Notes: generated from the sequence alone by a model not told the origin. A stretch of DNA of 64,000 nucleotides from Glycine soja (GCF_004193775.1 NC_041005.1:9798501-9862500), one strand, 5' to 3'; shown: positions 11,701 to 23,957, counted from the stretch's first letter. Program-made: numbers and translations.

Positions 11701-13348
11701 GTCACTGGTAATCGATTACCAAAACCATGTACTTGATTACACAAAGCTTTTTATGAAAGCATATGACTCTTCACAATTGATTTTGAATTTCAACGTTCAG
11801 ATACACTGGTAATCGATTACCAATATATTGTAATCGATTACACCATTTAAAAATCAATTGGAACGTTGCAAATTCAGTTAAAAGCTTTTGAAATCAAACT
11901 TTGCCACTGGTAATCGATTACAAGAAACTGGTAATCGATTACCAGAGAGTAAAAACTCTGGTAACTTAGAAAATTTTGAGAAAAACTCTTTCGAAAAAAA
12001 AATTGTGCTATGTTTGTTTTCTGAAAAATCTTTTCAATACTTCCCTTGTGAAGTCTTCTTGATTTCTTCTCTTGAATCTTGAAATCAAACTTCTCTTGAT
12101 TCTTGAATCTTCTTGATTTCTTCTCATGAAACTTGAAATTAAACTTGATCTTGAACTTGTTGACTCAATCTTGAAATCATTCTTTGGGCTTTTTGTCATC
12201 ATCTTTGTCATCATTAAAACTACTTGAATCAACTTGATTCATCATCATGAAGCTTGCTTCTACACAATATTCACTGCTTTCATCAATGTTAGGTCTCTGT
12301 CAGTAAGAATAACACCAGAGAGGCGATCTTTTCGTAAAAATAGACCTCAGAATCGTTCCAAATCCCATACAATATTATTCACACGCTCACCCTCCAGATA
12401 TGCAAAAGTAGCAGAGAAAGTCATCACCATTGGTGTCACCCCGATAATGTCAAGCAGTGGGAGTTTGTACCTATTTGTTTTGTAGGTATTGTCTATCAAA
12501 AACACCAGATGACATGCATTGCATAATTTCACTGCATCTGGGTGACACCAAAACAGATCATGCACCACAACTTCATCCTTTAATTTGTGCCAATGAATAT
12601 ATTGGTCACGTTCGAGAAGCTTCATTAGATGTTGCATTTCAGTATCAACTCCTTTAATTGAAGAACGATATGCACTTCTTGCATTGTAAATTTGTTTGAT
12701 TGTGGTGCAACTGTGGGCATTGTGTTCCTTCAATGTTAGGAAGGATGTTTCTTGGTTTCACCATCGACTTTGTCATATCTTCAATAATATTCTTCTCAAC
12801 CTTCGTTAATCGCCCGGCGTATGGATGTCCAACTAAGGACTTGGCCAATTCATGATTGTGCATCCCACAAATCAGTTTCACCATCCAACCTTCCCCTCCA
12901 CGCACTGGTTTCTCACGCAACCTGAAGGGACAACCACATTTCCTAGTACTAGTGTCTCTTCTAACAAATTCTTTATTCCTACACTTGTATTGACCGCTTC
13001 TTTCACAGACAATTAACACAAACGAACTTCTTTCTCTACGACCAGTATCTGTGTCAGACCTAATAATAATTACAACAAACCCGTTTTCATGGGCAACAGA
13101 TCTAGTCCACAGCAAAATATCATCTCGAGTACCAAAGACCTATAAAGCAACCCTCACATATTATTTTTTATACAAAACATACATTCAACCAAACGACTGA
13201 AACTAATGAACATCATTACCTGAGAAGTATTAAAAGCGTCTGAACAATCAACATGTCCTTCATTCACACCACATTGTTCTTCATCTTCAAAATCCATATC
13301 AAATTCTTCGTACATCGAACTATCATACGTTCATTGATCTTCGTCCAT
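8786..13348 (-). pseudogene. MURA transposase fused to OTU-type cysteine protease (copy A)
   Basis: Exons on the minus strand: 13348-13220, 13139-10366 (split by a solo LTR), 10279-9310, 9232-9041 and 8950-8786, all with GT-AG junctions and matching copy B. Domains: FAR1-like zinc domain (FVRRDTSTRKCGCPF), MULE transposase core (LIDNTYKTNRY, then LTDRD), SWIM-like CGCAM…PCACELSRY, a basic PKKPMKRSERSTKR linker, and an OTU domain. The OTU catalytic Cys position reads DGNYGYRS (9484-9486), so Cys is lost; the late FGNHFVQ histidine motif remains. Defects: TGA at codon 6 (13331-13333), a +1 shift near 12730, TAA at 9628-9630 and TAG at 8825-8827. Dead, but the architecture is clear. Confidence 0.8.
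10675..12264 (-). mobile_element. Solo LTR inside MULE A transposase, TSD CAGTA/CAATA
   Basis: A 1,590-bp non-coding insert begins TGTTGGATC and ends TTCTACA on the plus strand. It is flanked by CAGTA (10670-10674) and CAATA (12265-12269), a 5-bp TSD with one G/A difference. The transposase reads straight across if the insert is removed, as copy B shows. A TATAAAAG on the minus strand near 11590 suggests minus orientation. Inside are several GTAATCGATTAC palindromes (11705-11945) and short repeats with GATGTACCCTC (11010-11165) and GGCGGTTAGTCC (11190-11390). No coding region is seen. Confidence 0.85.
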
Positions 13349-13929
13349 CTTAATGAAAACTCAAAAAAAAAACAAATATGCATCGTCCACAACTTAATTC
13401 AAACTATAACTATCAACTCATTCAACATTTTAACAATCCACTAATTAAACATTTTACGACCTAATTTTTATCAATTAATTCAATATTTTACTACCAAATT
13501 TGAACATCGTAACTATCTACCTAAATAAATTGTCAAATAAATACATCATACAAAAAATACCAACTAATTAAACATTTTGTTACCTATTTTCAACATTATT
13601 ACTACACAAATAAACTCACAAAAAAAACTTCTAACAATATTTATCAACTAATTTTATCAACTAATTCATTTTACTACCTAATTTTATCAACTAATTCAAC
13701 ATTTAACAACCTAATTTGAACATCATAACTACCTAAATAAATTGTCAAATTAATACATGATACAGAAACTACCAACTAATTTTATCTTCTACATACTTTA
13801 TAAATCTATCCTAATTCACCATTTATCCACAAACTGATGAAATATGGCATAAAAAAATTAAAAATGTTACCAAATTAAAAATATTAACATTTAATCTTTA
13901 AAAAAAGAAAAACAAAAAAAAATACTTCA

Positions 13930-14280
13930 TACGAAAGAACTTCTTCCATATGAAGTAATTTTTATAACTATGGAAGAAGTTCTTCCATGAAGCCCATACG
14001 AAAGAAGTTCTTTCACAGTTGTTTATCTACAACTACGGAAGAAGTTCTTCCGTATGGGCTCCATGGAAGAAGCTCTTCCGTAGGATTCATATGGAAGAAG
14101 TTCTTCCATAATGAAGTAATTTTTAAAACTATGGAAGAAGTTCTTCCGTATGCTTTATACGGAAGAACTTCTTCCGTATGTATAACTTTTGCATTACGGA
14201 AGAAGTTCTTCCATATGAATCCTACATAAGAACTTCTTCCGTATGTTCAAATTTCTTAGGAAAAGCTTCTTCCATAAAAA
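13930..14280. repeat. Palindromic GGAAGAAGTTCTTCC cluster, terminal region of MULE A
   Basis: About ten copies of the near-perfect palindrome GGAAGAAGTTCTTCC and variants, spaced by 20-40 bp, many linked by CGTATG/CATACG. The same palindrome cluster lies at both ends of copy B (41015-41170 and 49905-50070). The position next to the element termini suggests subterminal binding sites for the transposase; this is not shown. Confidence 0.8.
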
Positions 14281-14551
14281 GCTAAACGAAGAACACTTTA
14301 TACCTCGATCGAGTCGAAATGAAAACAGCACGTTCCAACTACATAGCAACACTAACCCTCTAACAGCTTCAAAAAACCACACTTTAATACAACAACAGGA
14401 CCACACCGGAAAAACGACACTTAAAAGGTAAGCTAGTAGGGACCACAGCAAAAAAACGCAAAAAAACAAAGCCAAAACCGTAAGCGAGGAGGGACCACAA
14501 GCTTCCTTTTAAAGAAAATAATCAGAGGGGCAAAATGGGGATTATTTAATA

Positions 14552-14589
14552 TTGTTGGGTGCACCAGCAATGTTGCTGGGTGCACCTAG
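14552..14589. repeat. Right terminal repeat of MULE A
   Basis: The minus strand reads TAGGTGCACCCAGCAAC, then a second GGTGCACCCA copy. The left end of copy B (40664-40701) matches about 33 of 37 bases in inverse relation. This defines the outer boundary of the element. A 9-bp target duplication could not be tested because the other end of copy A is missing. Confidence 0.65.
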
Positions 14590-14732
14590 AAAAGACCCAA
14601 CTGCAATGGGAGAGGTTGGACTAGGAGGAAGGAACGGGCCTGAATAGCCCGATTTCTTTTCGCAAGGAGAGAAACTAATAAGAAAAAACTTGTTAGCAGA
14701 TGAAAAAAAAATTGATGAATTGGAAATCCATT

Positions 14733-15480
14733 TATGAAAATGATTAATATTGCTAGATTGTCCAACGACATTTTCCTTTTTCAACGAAAATACACCATGC
14801 CATTGCTTGAAGGTACAGGTTTCATGGCCTTTAAGCCTTATAGTTCACCAATGGATCTTGGAATTAAGCTCCATGTCTCTGAACGAGATCCTTTATCTAA
14901 CATCTATGCTTGTAAGAGGATCATTGGTCACATCATATATCTTACTATTGTGAGAGCTGACATTATTCAATTCATAAGCTCAGTCAAAATACATGGTTAG
15001 TCCTCAAATGTTTCACTTACAAGAAGTTCATCACCAACTACATAATTCAAAATAATATCCTAAGCAGCAATTACTTCTATTTCTAGTTCAACTTTCTTTC
15101 ACTATTTCTGCTTAATTATGCAGATGTTGACTAGGGTAACTGGTTATTAGACCCGTGAGCACATGTAACACATTGAATATTGAACCACTGCAACAACCGC
15201 TCTTGAACACTTTTGGTCGTAGAAGCAAATCGTCGATGATTTTGAAATTTTACCTCAAACAGCAATGTTGTTTTGTGTTAACAATTCTACTATTCAGTTA
15301 GCCTCACTTCCCAACTTCTTTGATAAGTCCAAATACATTGATATCGCCTGTCATTTAACCCCGGATCACATTTCTGCTGATTTCCTCATATTAATTCATA
15401 TCTATAAAAATATATTAGCTTGCAAACTTCCTAACCAAGCTACTTTGATCAAATATTATCAAGTTGGATATTTATATTCC
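14733..15480 (+). pseudogene. Ty1/copia remnant (RT C-terminus to RNase H)
   Basis: The frame at 14800-15000 reads PYSSPMDLGIKLHVSERDPL then KRIIGHIIYLTIVRADI, the linker between RT and RNase H of copia elements. After a gap, 15230-15480 reads MLFCVNNSTIQLASLP and DKSKYIDIACHLTPDHI, the RNase H core (the usual D-N-x-A-I motif and the HIDI…H motif). Stops and missing segments show it is a decayed fragment. No LTR was found. Confidence 0.65.
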
Positions 15481-15599
15481 AACTCAAGAGGGTATTGACA
15501 ACTCACGGACCCGTACGTTGTAGCTTATACGGTTAAAGATTGTTAATTTCTTGTGAAGTTTTCCTCACTACAATCTTGTATATATTTCACCATTCATTC

Positions 15600-17820
15600 A
15601 TTGAGAATCACTATCACTTTGGTCCCTCCAATCAATATCGCTTTAATACAATGGTTTTAGATCTATCTCCTATATATTATAAAACTGTAATTATTTGCTG
15701 ATTAAAAAAATATATCTAATACAGAAATTAAAATTTTGATTTACTCAATAATTAATTTTTTCACCAATAATTTTTTTTGAGTAAGTTAGAAATGATTGAT
15801 TTTCTAAAAAAAACAAAATTATACTAAACACATACTTAAAGAATGTATCGCAAAGATTAAATTTGGATAGTTGAACAAATAATTATTTTTTTTAAAAAAA
15901 AATTCTCAGACAATAATAAAAGTAAATTAATTAATAGTACCTGGTTTTGAATTTTCATCAATGAAGTTTTATGATAATTTTTACCTAAAAAGACAATTTA
16001 AATGTTAAAGTAAATGCCATCATTAATTGAATGATTAAATAAACACAAATATTAACTAGTGTTCTAAGGAGATTGGTTAAAAAATTAAAAAAAATGTTTT
16101 TTATTAAAAGATGAAAAATTATGTGATTTATATTATTTTATCATTTATGTAATAAATATTTTTTTTCCTTAACCAACATCCGAAGAACTGGTCAACAAAT
16201 CCCTTAAATAAATCACACTTACATTTGGAAATTAAGATGGGTGTTTGACACTTGGAATGTTACAAATTAGAAAACATTTTTCACCACCAAAACTAACACT
16301 ATAAAACATAAGTACTGTAAATTTTAATTATTTTATCCTATTTAATAAAATCACTTCAAAATGTTCTTTATTTAATTAAGAGTATATTTCCAATGATATT
16401 TTTTATTTTATTTTTATATCAAGTTCTAATGAATGACAATTTAGATTTAGGATAAAATTACTTTCTAAATAGTACTCCTTCAAGAATCAAATATAAGTAA
16501 AATTAACTAACTTTTGTAGTAATTAAGAAATTTATTTAATAAATTGAGAAATGTCATCAATATTTTCTTTGCCACTTCCTTTACAACAATTTCTCTATAA
16601 ATGATTAAAATTTGTTAAAAATCACTAAATTTGATTGATGTCACTCATCATTTAATAATAAAATTTAAGCTAACATTTTTTTTTGTCAAACAAAAAATGG
16701 GTTGAATTAGATTTATTTTTTTTTGTGAACTCTGATATCAATCAACAAAGAATCAAAGATTAATCCCTCAAGATATTGAGATTGATTTAATTAAGGAGTT
16801 GACTTCTCCTAACAACTATTTTTTATGCATAAAGATTATGAATTTAATCTATGATCACATGCTTAAGGATAAGGTTACCTATTAATCATGTTACATCATG
16901 TTGTTAATTAGATACTTTAATGATAATTTATTCATTTTTCCAAAATAATATTATTTACAAATAAAAGAAATAAAAATACTTAACAACATATATAATAAAC
17001 AACATTTTTTAAATGATAATAAGTTTGTGCATATTTAATTTAAGAAAAAAAATCGTTTAATATCATTTTTGAGTGAATTATAAAATCAATATTTATTAAA
17101 ATTTAAACATCTATAAATATTTTATTATTATGTTTCACAGTAAATGAAATGGAAAGTTGGAAACAATGTGAGTGTATGTAAGGAATGAATTAAGTTTGAT
17201 AAGGCCTATAATTTAAATGTTATATAGATCAATAATTTTATTACTTTATTAAATACTGCATTATTATATTTTAAAGGAGCTGAACTCATTTTGTTAGGCA
17301 TCTATTTAGCCTAAGAGCTGCCCAAATTAATGTATGATACTACTGTAATAATTAAAATAATGCTTTTTATTTAAACTTTAAAGTTTAAATTTGAAGAAAT
17401 AAGCTCCATCTAAATTATATCAATTCGTTTAGGTTAATTGATTAAGTTTTTCCAATTTAACTATCAGAGTAATATCCATGTCATTGAATTTAAGTAAGTC
17501 TATTAGCAAAGTGTGGCTTGGTGGATAATAACTGCTTTCTTTTTAAAATATGTAATTAAGGATCTGATCTCAAATTTATATATATGAAAAAATATTTGTT
17601 GAAACAGATCGATTCTTTAACTAAATTTTAATGTCTCAAAAGATTAATATTTGATTTTTAGCTTAGAAATATCTTGGGTTAAAAAATGATAATAATTGAG
17701 TCCGCATAGTAACAGAGTTTGAGTCATTTATATATGAAGTGATTTGAACTTCATTATCATTTTTTTAAGAAAAAAACAACTTGCATGTGACCATTTGATT
17801 AGGTTCTTCTTCCGAATACG
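15600..17820. other. AT-rich intergenic DNA
   Basis: Very AT-rich sequence with long A/T runs and no convincing reading frame, exon or repeat structure that I could define. Confidence 0.6.
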
Positions 17821-19060
17821 GTGGCTTATTATAGGACTAGCCGAAACATCATATCAGAAGTAGGAGTGAAGAGCTGTCCTAATTATAGTTGTATTAAATT
17901 CAACATGCTCCTCTCAGCGGCTAAATTAAACCAACCAATTATGAACGTTTCACTGGGTCACGCATGCACATCATCCTCCACCAATTCAAGAAAATCTTAT
18001 AATGCAGGTTTTATGGCTTTTAATTCGCTCCACTCCTATGATTTCCTTGGAGACAAAAAGGGAACTATCCTCTTACCCCATCAGAACTCAAGGTCTCAAA
18101 CAAGCTAGCAAAGCAAATGACTTCGATTTTGAAGATAGACCAAAACTAAGAATCCCAAATTTAAATTTGGACACTCTAATAGCATTAACACCTAATTGAG
18201 ATTCTTCTCTTTTTTTTTATCGTATCACGTCACTTATTTTTCTTCTTCTTATCTCATTGTCTAGATCAAGGAGTGTCCACAATCTTTTTCCCAAACTTAT
18301 TAAGCTTGAATTGTATCAATTCGGTGTCATCTTTTATGCTTCAACAGTTCAACTTTAGAGAGCTGTGTTACTGAAACGACTCATTCACAAGATAAGGTTG
18401 GAAAAGCTTGCAAGTTTCCGGGAATTAATTTTCGAAGATTTTAATTTTTGCACACTTAATGATCTCCTTTTGAGCCCCCACATTTTCTATTGATCCTAAC
18501 ATCCTAACTTGTAGAGTTCACAGCTTGGAGCAAGGACATAAAGCAGCTATCAAATAAAGACTACGATTATAATTGAGGAATTATAAGTTGTAACCAAACT
18601 AATCGGTTGTTTACAATAGATAATTCTTTGTCATGCCTCCACCTCGATCATAAATGTAGCATTAGTTGTGTAACGGTGGTGTGTTAAAATTAGCTACTTG
18701 CTTTAAATTTAATGAAAAAAATGGATAAATGAAAATTGCCAACTTAATTAGCTTGGTAGCCTATAAAGCCATTCATTCTGTCACTTACAAAACTACCAAT
18801 ATACATTGTTCTGTTCGGTCAGTGGTGCAGCCAACTAACTCAACAATTCTGAACAATGTGTATAGCTTTGTTTCTTTGGCAATGCCACCCACTGTACCCT
18901 TTTCTTCTTTTGAATAACAGAGATGAATATCACAATAGGCAAGCTTTCTTACTCTTGCTATTTTTTTTTTCCTTTAACAAAGTCTTTTGTAATTGATGAC
19001 TAGTGTAATATGCGTGCACTTACATAATAATTATTTTTTACATAATCATTATTTGGATGA
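17821..19060. other. Intergenic DNA upstream of the TANGO2-like gene
   Basis: Short open frames near 17821-18200 and 18729-18917 have no recognisable domain and are not supported as genes. I looked here for a missing first exon of the downstream TANGO2-like gene (Met-Cys-Ile-Ala start and NRDE motif) and saw none. Confidence 0.5.
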
Positions 19061-21328
19061 AGGCCTACGAAGCCAGTGTCTTGGTGGGAAGATTGTGATA
19101 TTTTGGCAGGAAGGGACGAAATAGCAATGGGAACATGGTTGGCTTGTTCCACACAAGGAAGGGTGGCTTTTCTCACCAATGTTTTGGAGCTTCATACCCT
19201 CCCTGAGGCCAAAAGTCGTGGAGACCTACCCGTACTATTTCTCAAGGTATATTTAGTACGAGCTGCGTTGTTCATACAATAACTCATAAAATACTAACAC
19301 TTTATGAGTTTATCTTTTTTCACAGCATCATTTGTTACATCTCATAATATTTCACTCTCTTTCTTCATAGTTGTATAATTTCATAATTTGTTGCATAAGT
19401 GTTATACAAATAACGTTTCTTAGACTCAAGATTCTTGTAACTTCACTGTCTGGCTAACAGCAGAGAAATTAAAAGAAATGAGATAAGCATGTTTAATAGG
19501 GGAGAAAGAGACAAAATAATTGAGGATCTAATTCTCTCAGACACGTTTGGTACATCAATAAAGCATCAATATCCTAAACCCCATCTGTCGTGATTTTGTG
19601 TATACCTAATTTACATAAGTTTAAGCCAACTAACATTAATGTTATAAAGTTTTCTCACATATTATTGTTTTATACTTTACTTAAAAGTGATGACGGTTGT
19701 TCACTGAGTTAGTGTACAAAAATTCAGTAAGCTAATCACCTCAATCCAAATTTTTAACTCACTTAAATTAACCACGCATGTTTCCTGTTTTAAAAATAAT
19801 TGTATGATATCAGCGATTAAAAAAAAAAAACTCTCAATTTTTTTATGCACTTTTAACAGAACTATAGCATCAGTTTTTCCATTTCCAGCACAAAGAATAA
19901 GAATGATGATTACTACTATCAGGGAACATTTTGTTTTACATCTTAAGACACCCGAATTCTTTCCAATATCCATATTATAAGTTGGTCAAATTAACTTCCA
20001 AAGTGATGGGTTCATATTTCCTCACTTATTCGTTTTTGCTTCTTGTATCCATGTTGATGAATAATGGCAGAGCAGCAAAAAACCGAAAGAATTTGCGGAA
20101 AGCCTAAAATCAGAGGCTCATTATTACAACGGGTTCAACTTAATCGTGGCTGATATTGTCTCGAATTCAATGGTGTACATCTCCAACAGGCCCAAGGGAC
20201 AACCTATTACCATTCAAGAGGTTCCACCAGGGTTGCATGTACTTTCAAATGATAAGTTAGATTCGCCATGGCATAAGGTTAGTTAATATATATAGTTATT
20301 ACATTTCATCTTCTTATATTAAGACGAGGGCTAACAATACACTGCCTAACTTATTCCTTCAGTCTTTCCAACACACTATATATTCTTGTTTAAATTCTAT
20401 ATTATTAATCACCCAAACATGAATTCTATATATTTTCTGGATATAAACTACAAAGTCAGAAAAAATTGTGATTTTTAATAAATTTTACTCAATAATATTT
20501 AGTGTGTTTAAAAGAGTATATTAAAGAGACTTTATTGCTAACATAATTCATTTAAACCTTTGCTTCAAACCACGGAGAAAGTAAACTAGAGGAGACCGGA
20601 GAGAGTTGTAGGGAGAAGAAAAAAATTGTCATTTTCTAAAAGAATAGTTTTTTTTTTTTTCATGTTTCATTTTTGATACATCTGGACAGAAAAACAATAC
20701 CTTGGCAGATTTGTTTAGTGGCTAGTTTAAAATTTTAATCGTGGCACTATAATTACAGTTTGTCGATCACAGCAAAATATCAATGCTATTATATCAGATT
20801 TCTACGTTCTGCGAAGGCAACTAGAAATATTAATTAATTCTTGTGTATGTTATGTTTTGAAATTTTCTCTACCAAAGCAATTCTAATTTTATTTTTACCC
20901 CTTTTGCAGGCTCTGCGCCTAGAATTCAGTTTCAAAGAACATGTTGCCAAACATGGGGAAGGTGAGATACCTGTGAAGGAGGTGATTCAAAAGCTAATGA
21001 AGGACACAGTTAAAGCTGACAAAAACTCACTACCTCGTATTTGTTCACTTGATTGGGAATTCAATCTGAGCTCCATTTTTGTTGAAGTAGAAACACCACT
21101 GGTAAGTTAAGAATTGCATCCATATTAATTATTCCTATCATAATCATGGAATGTATGACCTTTGACTTACAGGGTTTATATGGCACTAGGAGTAGTGCTG
21201 CATTAACCGTAAGATCAAGTGGTGAAGCAAGCTTTTATGAGGTTTATCTGGATGACACAAAGTGGAAGGAACATGTTATCGATTTCCGTATCGGGAAGTT
21301 GAACTATGTCACGGATGAAGTAGCCTAG
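19061..21328 (+). pseudogene. TANGO2: TANGO2/NRDE-family protein, 5'-truncated
   Basis: Four exons with GT-AG borders and all in phase 0: 19061-19246, 20071-20277, 20910-21101 and 21173-21328 (stop TAG 21326-21328). Together they encode 245 residues: RPTKPVSWWED, GRDEIAMGTWLACSTQGRVA, AKSRGDLPV, YNGFNLIVADI, PPGLHVLSNDKLDSPWHK, SSIFVEVETPL, GLYGTRSSAAL. These match the TANGO2/NRDE family (linked in animals to Golgi organisation and haem or lipid handling; plant role unclear). The first ~25 residues, including the catalytic-like N-terminal Cys and NRDE, are missing; an in-frame TGA lies at 19058-19060. All downstream exons are open with good splice sites, so it may be a young truncation or may use a distant first exon. 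Confidence 0.8.
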
Positions 21329-21520
21329 GGCAAAAGTAATATATAGCACAATGCTAGCTTTACTATGCTTAATTAATAAACTCCATCACTCATAAACGAG
21401 GAAGGATCAAAATCAATTGATCCATTCTCTTCTTATTTATGTAATTGATGATATTGAAATGATATGCCGTCAATAAGCTAGCACGGCTAACAGAGTGCAT
21501 GTATGAAGATTAGCTAATGA

Positions 21521-21526
21521 AATAAA
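21521..21526 (+). terminator. Possible polyadenylation signal of the TANGO2-like gene
   Basis: An AATAAA hexamer lies about 195 bp after the stop codon, in an AT-rich 3' flank. This is a plausible poly(A) signal, but AATAAA is common by chance here. Confidence 0.3.
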
Positions 21527-22013
21527 GTTTATGATGAATAACATACAAAATTGTACCGGCCAAATGGAATTTAATTCTCCCAGCTTTTACTAAACCAATG
21601 CATTTTCTTATTAGGGTTTCATTCCTCGTTCGAGTAATATTAGTTTGAATAGTTTCGTTACATGTGTTATTTATTTTTTTACTCTTTTTAGGCTAGCTAA
21701 TACTAGAAACTTCCCCATGTACTATCCGGTAAATGTAAAACTTCTTAAAGCTCAGGTCCATGAGCCCATCTTGGCAACACAGCACCTAAAGGACCAAGAC
21801 CTATTGCAAATGGGCCTACCTATCAGTTGGGGGCAATTGCTTCGTGCACCCAGAGTTCTTCTAGTACACCCAGCAAATTACTGTAAATTTCGAAAGTACC
21901 CTTGCTGATAAACATACGGATTCATAGTCCTTAAGAATAAGCTTACGGATTCATAATCCATAAGAGTAAGATGGATTCGTAATCCATAAGAGTAAGATTA
22001 TAGATTCATAACT

Positions 22014-22064
22014 TGTGACTTTCAGGTTATTAGCACGATACTTTAACCAACTAAACTAACAGGT
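22014..22064 (-). pseudogene. tRNA-Ile-like sequence, left arm of foldback
   Basis: The minus strand reads TTAGTTTAGTTGGTTAAAG, then CGTGCTAATAACCTGAAAG: D arm and anticodon arm of tRNA-Ile(AAU). The T arm and 3' acceptor are replaced by ACGGATT-type repeat sequence, so it cannot be a functional tRNA. Confidence 0.65.
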
Positions 22065-22333
22065 CAATTATATTATAAAATAATTAATGTCGTTATATAT
22101 AACATTAAACTTTCTAATGTATATTTAATACACATGTAAATTTACATAATAAATTTTGTGATAATTAATTTTTGTCTAATAATTAATTTATTTACATATA
22201 TAAATTTTATGAAACCTATGATTTTTATTTAAAATTTATATATGTAAAAAAATACATTATTAGATCAAATTAAATATATATTAGAAATTTTAGTGTTATA
22301 TATATCTTTATTAATTATTTTATAACATAATTA

Positions 22334-22383
22334 ACATATTAGCTCAGCTGGTTAGAACGTCGTGCTAATAACCTGAAAGTCAC
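22334..22383 (+). pseudogene. tRNA-Ile-like sequence, right arm of foldback
   Basis: ATTAGCTCAGCTGGTTAGAA, then CGTCGTGCTAATAACC, matches the D arm and the anticodon arm (anticodon AAT) of plant tRNA-Ile. The sequence leaves tRNA homology after GAAAGTCAC, so the T arm is missing. It faces outward from the foldback centre, as does its partner. Confidence 0.7.
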
Positions 22384-22546
22384 ATAATTCGGATTGACAA
22401 TCCGTATGAACATACGGATTGCTAGTATACGGATTACGTGTTATGGATTATAAATCCGTAAACTTACTCTTACAAATTATGAATCCGTATGTTTATAAGC
22501 ATGGATACTTTTGAAATTTACAATAATTTGCTAGGGTTATTGGCCT

Positions 22547-23957
22547 TGTTATTTTTACACGCTATTCTCTGAGTTCACACCACAATTTTTTCAACTTTTT
22601 TTTTACAAAAATGCTCTTGATAGAAATTTATTTCTGTATTAATAAACAAAAAATATTTCTGTCAACACAAATGAAAATACATTTTCCTTATGTTAACTAA
22701 CAAAAAACACGGGCGTTGTTGTGTCCGTGTATCCACATTTCTATTTCGCTATCATATTTCTTTACACTAAATTTGATAAATTTTTTAAAATTATTTCATT
22801 ATCCATTGGTGTATATATTAATATTAGTCAAATAAATATACTTTTTTACATTGCACGCCAGCCAATAACAATAGTATAAAGAACTATAATTATTATATAC
22901 ACAAACATAAAAAATGTCAGAACTATGTCATCACACAAAAAAGAAAAAAAATATTTATGTATCTACAGTAAAAAGATAAATTATTTTTCATAAATCTTTC
23001 TTGATCGACAAACTAAATCATAATTGCATTTTAAGATAATCTTTAGCTTTCCTAAATTTTATGAAAATAAATATTAATATTATGCCATTATTTTTAACTA
23101 GAAATCCATATTATATTCATAAAAAAAGGTCATTTCTGTCGACACAAAGAAAACATGTTTCTATTAAGTAAATTATAAGTTATGAAAAATTAAATTTATT
23201 TGATTCTAAAAATATATAAACTTAATTATTAAAAAACATAAGAGACCGCGAATGACAATGAAAGCATAGTAGCAAGTTTTGTTTTCTGGTTACCATCAAG
23301 TACAGTTAAATTTAAAAATGGCAAAAATAAAAATGAAAAACTTTACATGGACAAATCAAGATGGAACACCAGTAAACTAACATTAGGTGTTACTCGGAGC
23401 TTCCCAATGGCATTTGGGTATATCATGTACGTTGGAAACACGAAATGTTGGTAAATACAGTACAGGGGGGGATTGATTCCTAAATCCCAACGTTGAAGAT
23501 TTTTCCACCTTCTCGCGTAGTATACCAAATTATCCATTCATCTCTTGAAAATGACCACCTGTACGTTGTTGAGTCGGTTTCAGAAGGGGCTCAACTGAAC
23601 AACCTGTCATTGTTTTAACATAACTTGCTATCTGCTTTGATATCTTCGACCGTTGAACAGATACAAATCTTTAATTAACAATCAAATTAACAAATAAGCA
23701 GGTTGTATTTAATAATACTGATGGTGCCAAAAAATATTAAAAAATAGAGTGGTAGCTAGCCAGCGTATGAAATTGGGCATTTGTTACGCAAACGCAGGCA
23801 AAGCTTTTGAGGGGGCACTTTCAGGATACATACGCGTATGTTGCTTCCAGATTGTAGTAAACTCTCTCTCTCTTTCTCTGCGTGTACAAGATCACAAGAT
23901 TTTCCCTTTGATCAATTTAGTTTAATAATATACACTGTTTGTTGTAAAATAAATTTT
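22547..23957. other. AT-rich intergenic DNA
   Basis: No convincing gene. A short CT microsatellite lies near 23861-23880. An open frame at 23343-23537 (minus) has no recognised similarity. Confidence 0.5.

Larger units (their letters stand above)
6640..14590 (-). mobile_element. MULE copy A (MURA-OTU type), left part missing
   Basis: Shared features with copy B (40664-50375), in the same order: tandem ~190-bp array, PB1-like gene, MURA-OTU gene, palindromic terminal region. The right end is a terminal repeat at 14552-14589 that matches the left end of copy B at about 33 of 37 positions. Copy A lacks the plant mobile domain gene and the left terminus; its left edge at 6640 abuts the gypsy remnant through an inverted duplication of array units. 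It is broken by stops, a frameshift and a solo LTR, so it cannot move on its own. Confidence 0.75.
21843..22546. mobile_element. Foldback element with tRNA-Ile-like arms
   Basis: Two arms of roughly 330 bp are inverted copies. The left arm starts AGCAAATTACTGTAAATTTC (about 21874) and the right arm, read in reverse, starts AGCAAATTATTGTAAATTTC (about 22545). Both continue through repeated ACGGATTCATAATCC-type motifs into a tRNA-Ile-like segment and an AT-rich core. The left margin has GTGCACCCAG and TACACCCAGCAA, close to the MULE terminal motif, which suggests mobilisation by a MULE-type transposase. It has no coding capacity. Confidence 0.7.

Noticed and set aside
17821..18199. Overlapping open frames upstream of the TANGO2-like gene
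   Set aside because: No domain, no splice or promoter support, and not similar to the missing TANGO2 N-terminus.
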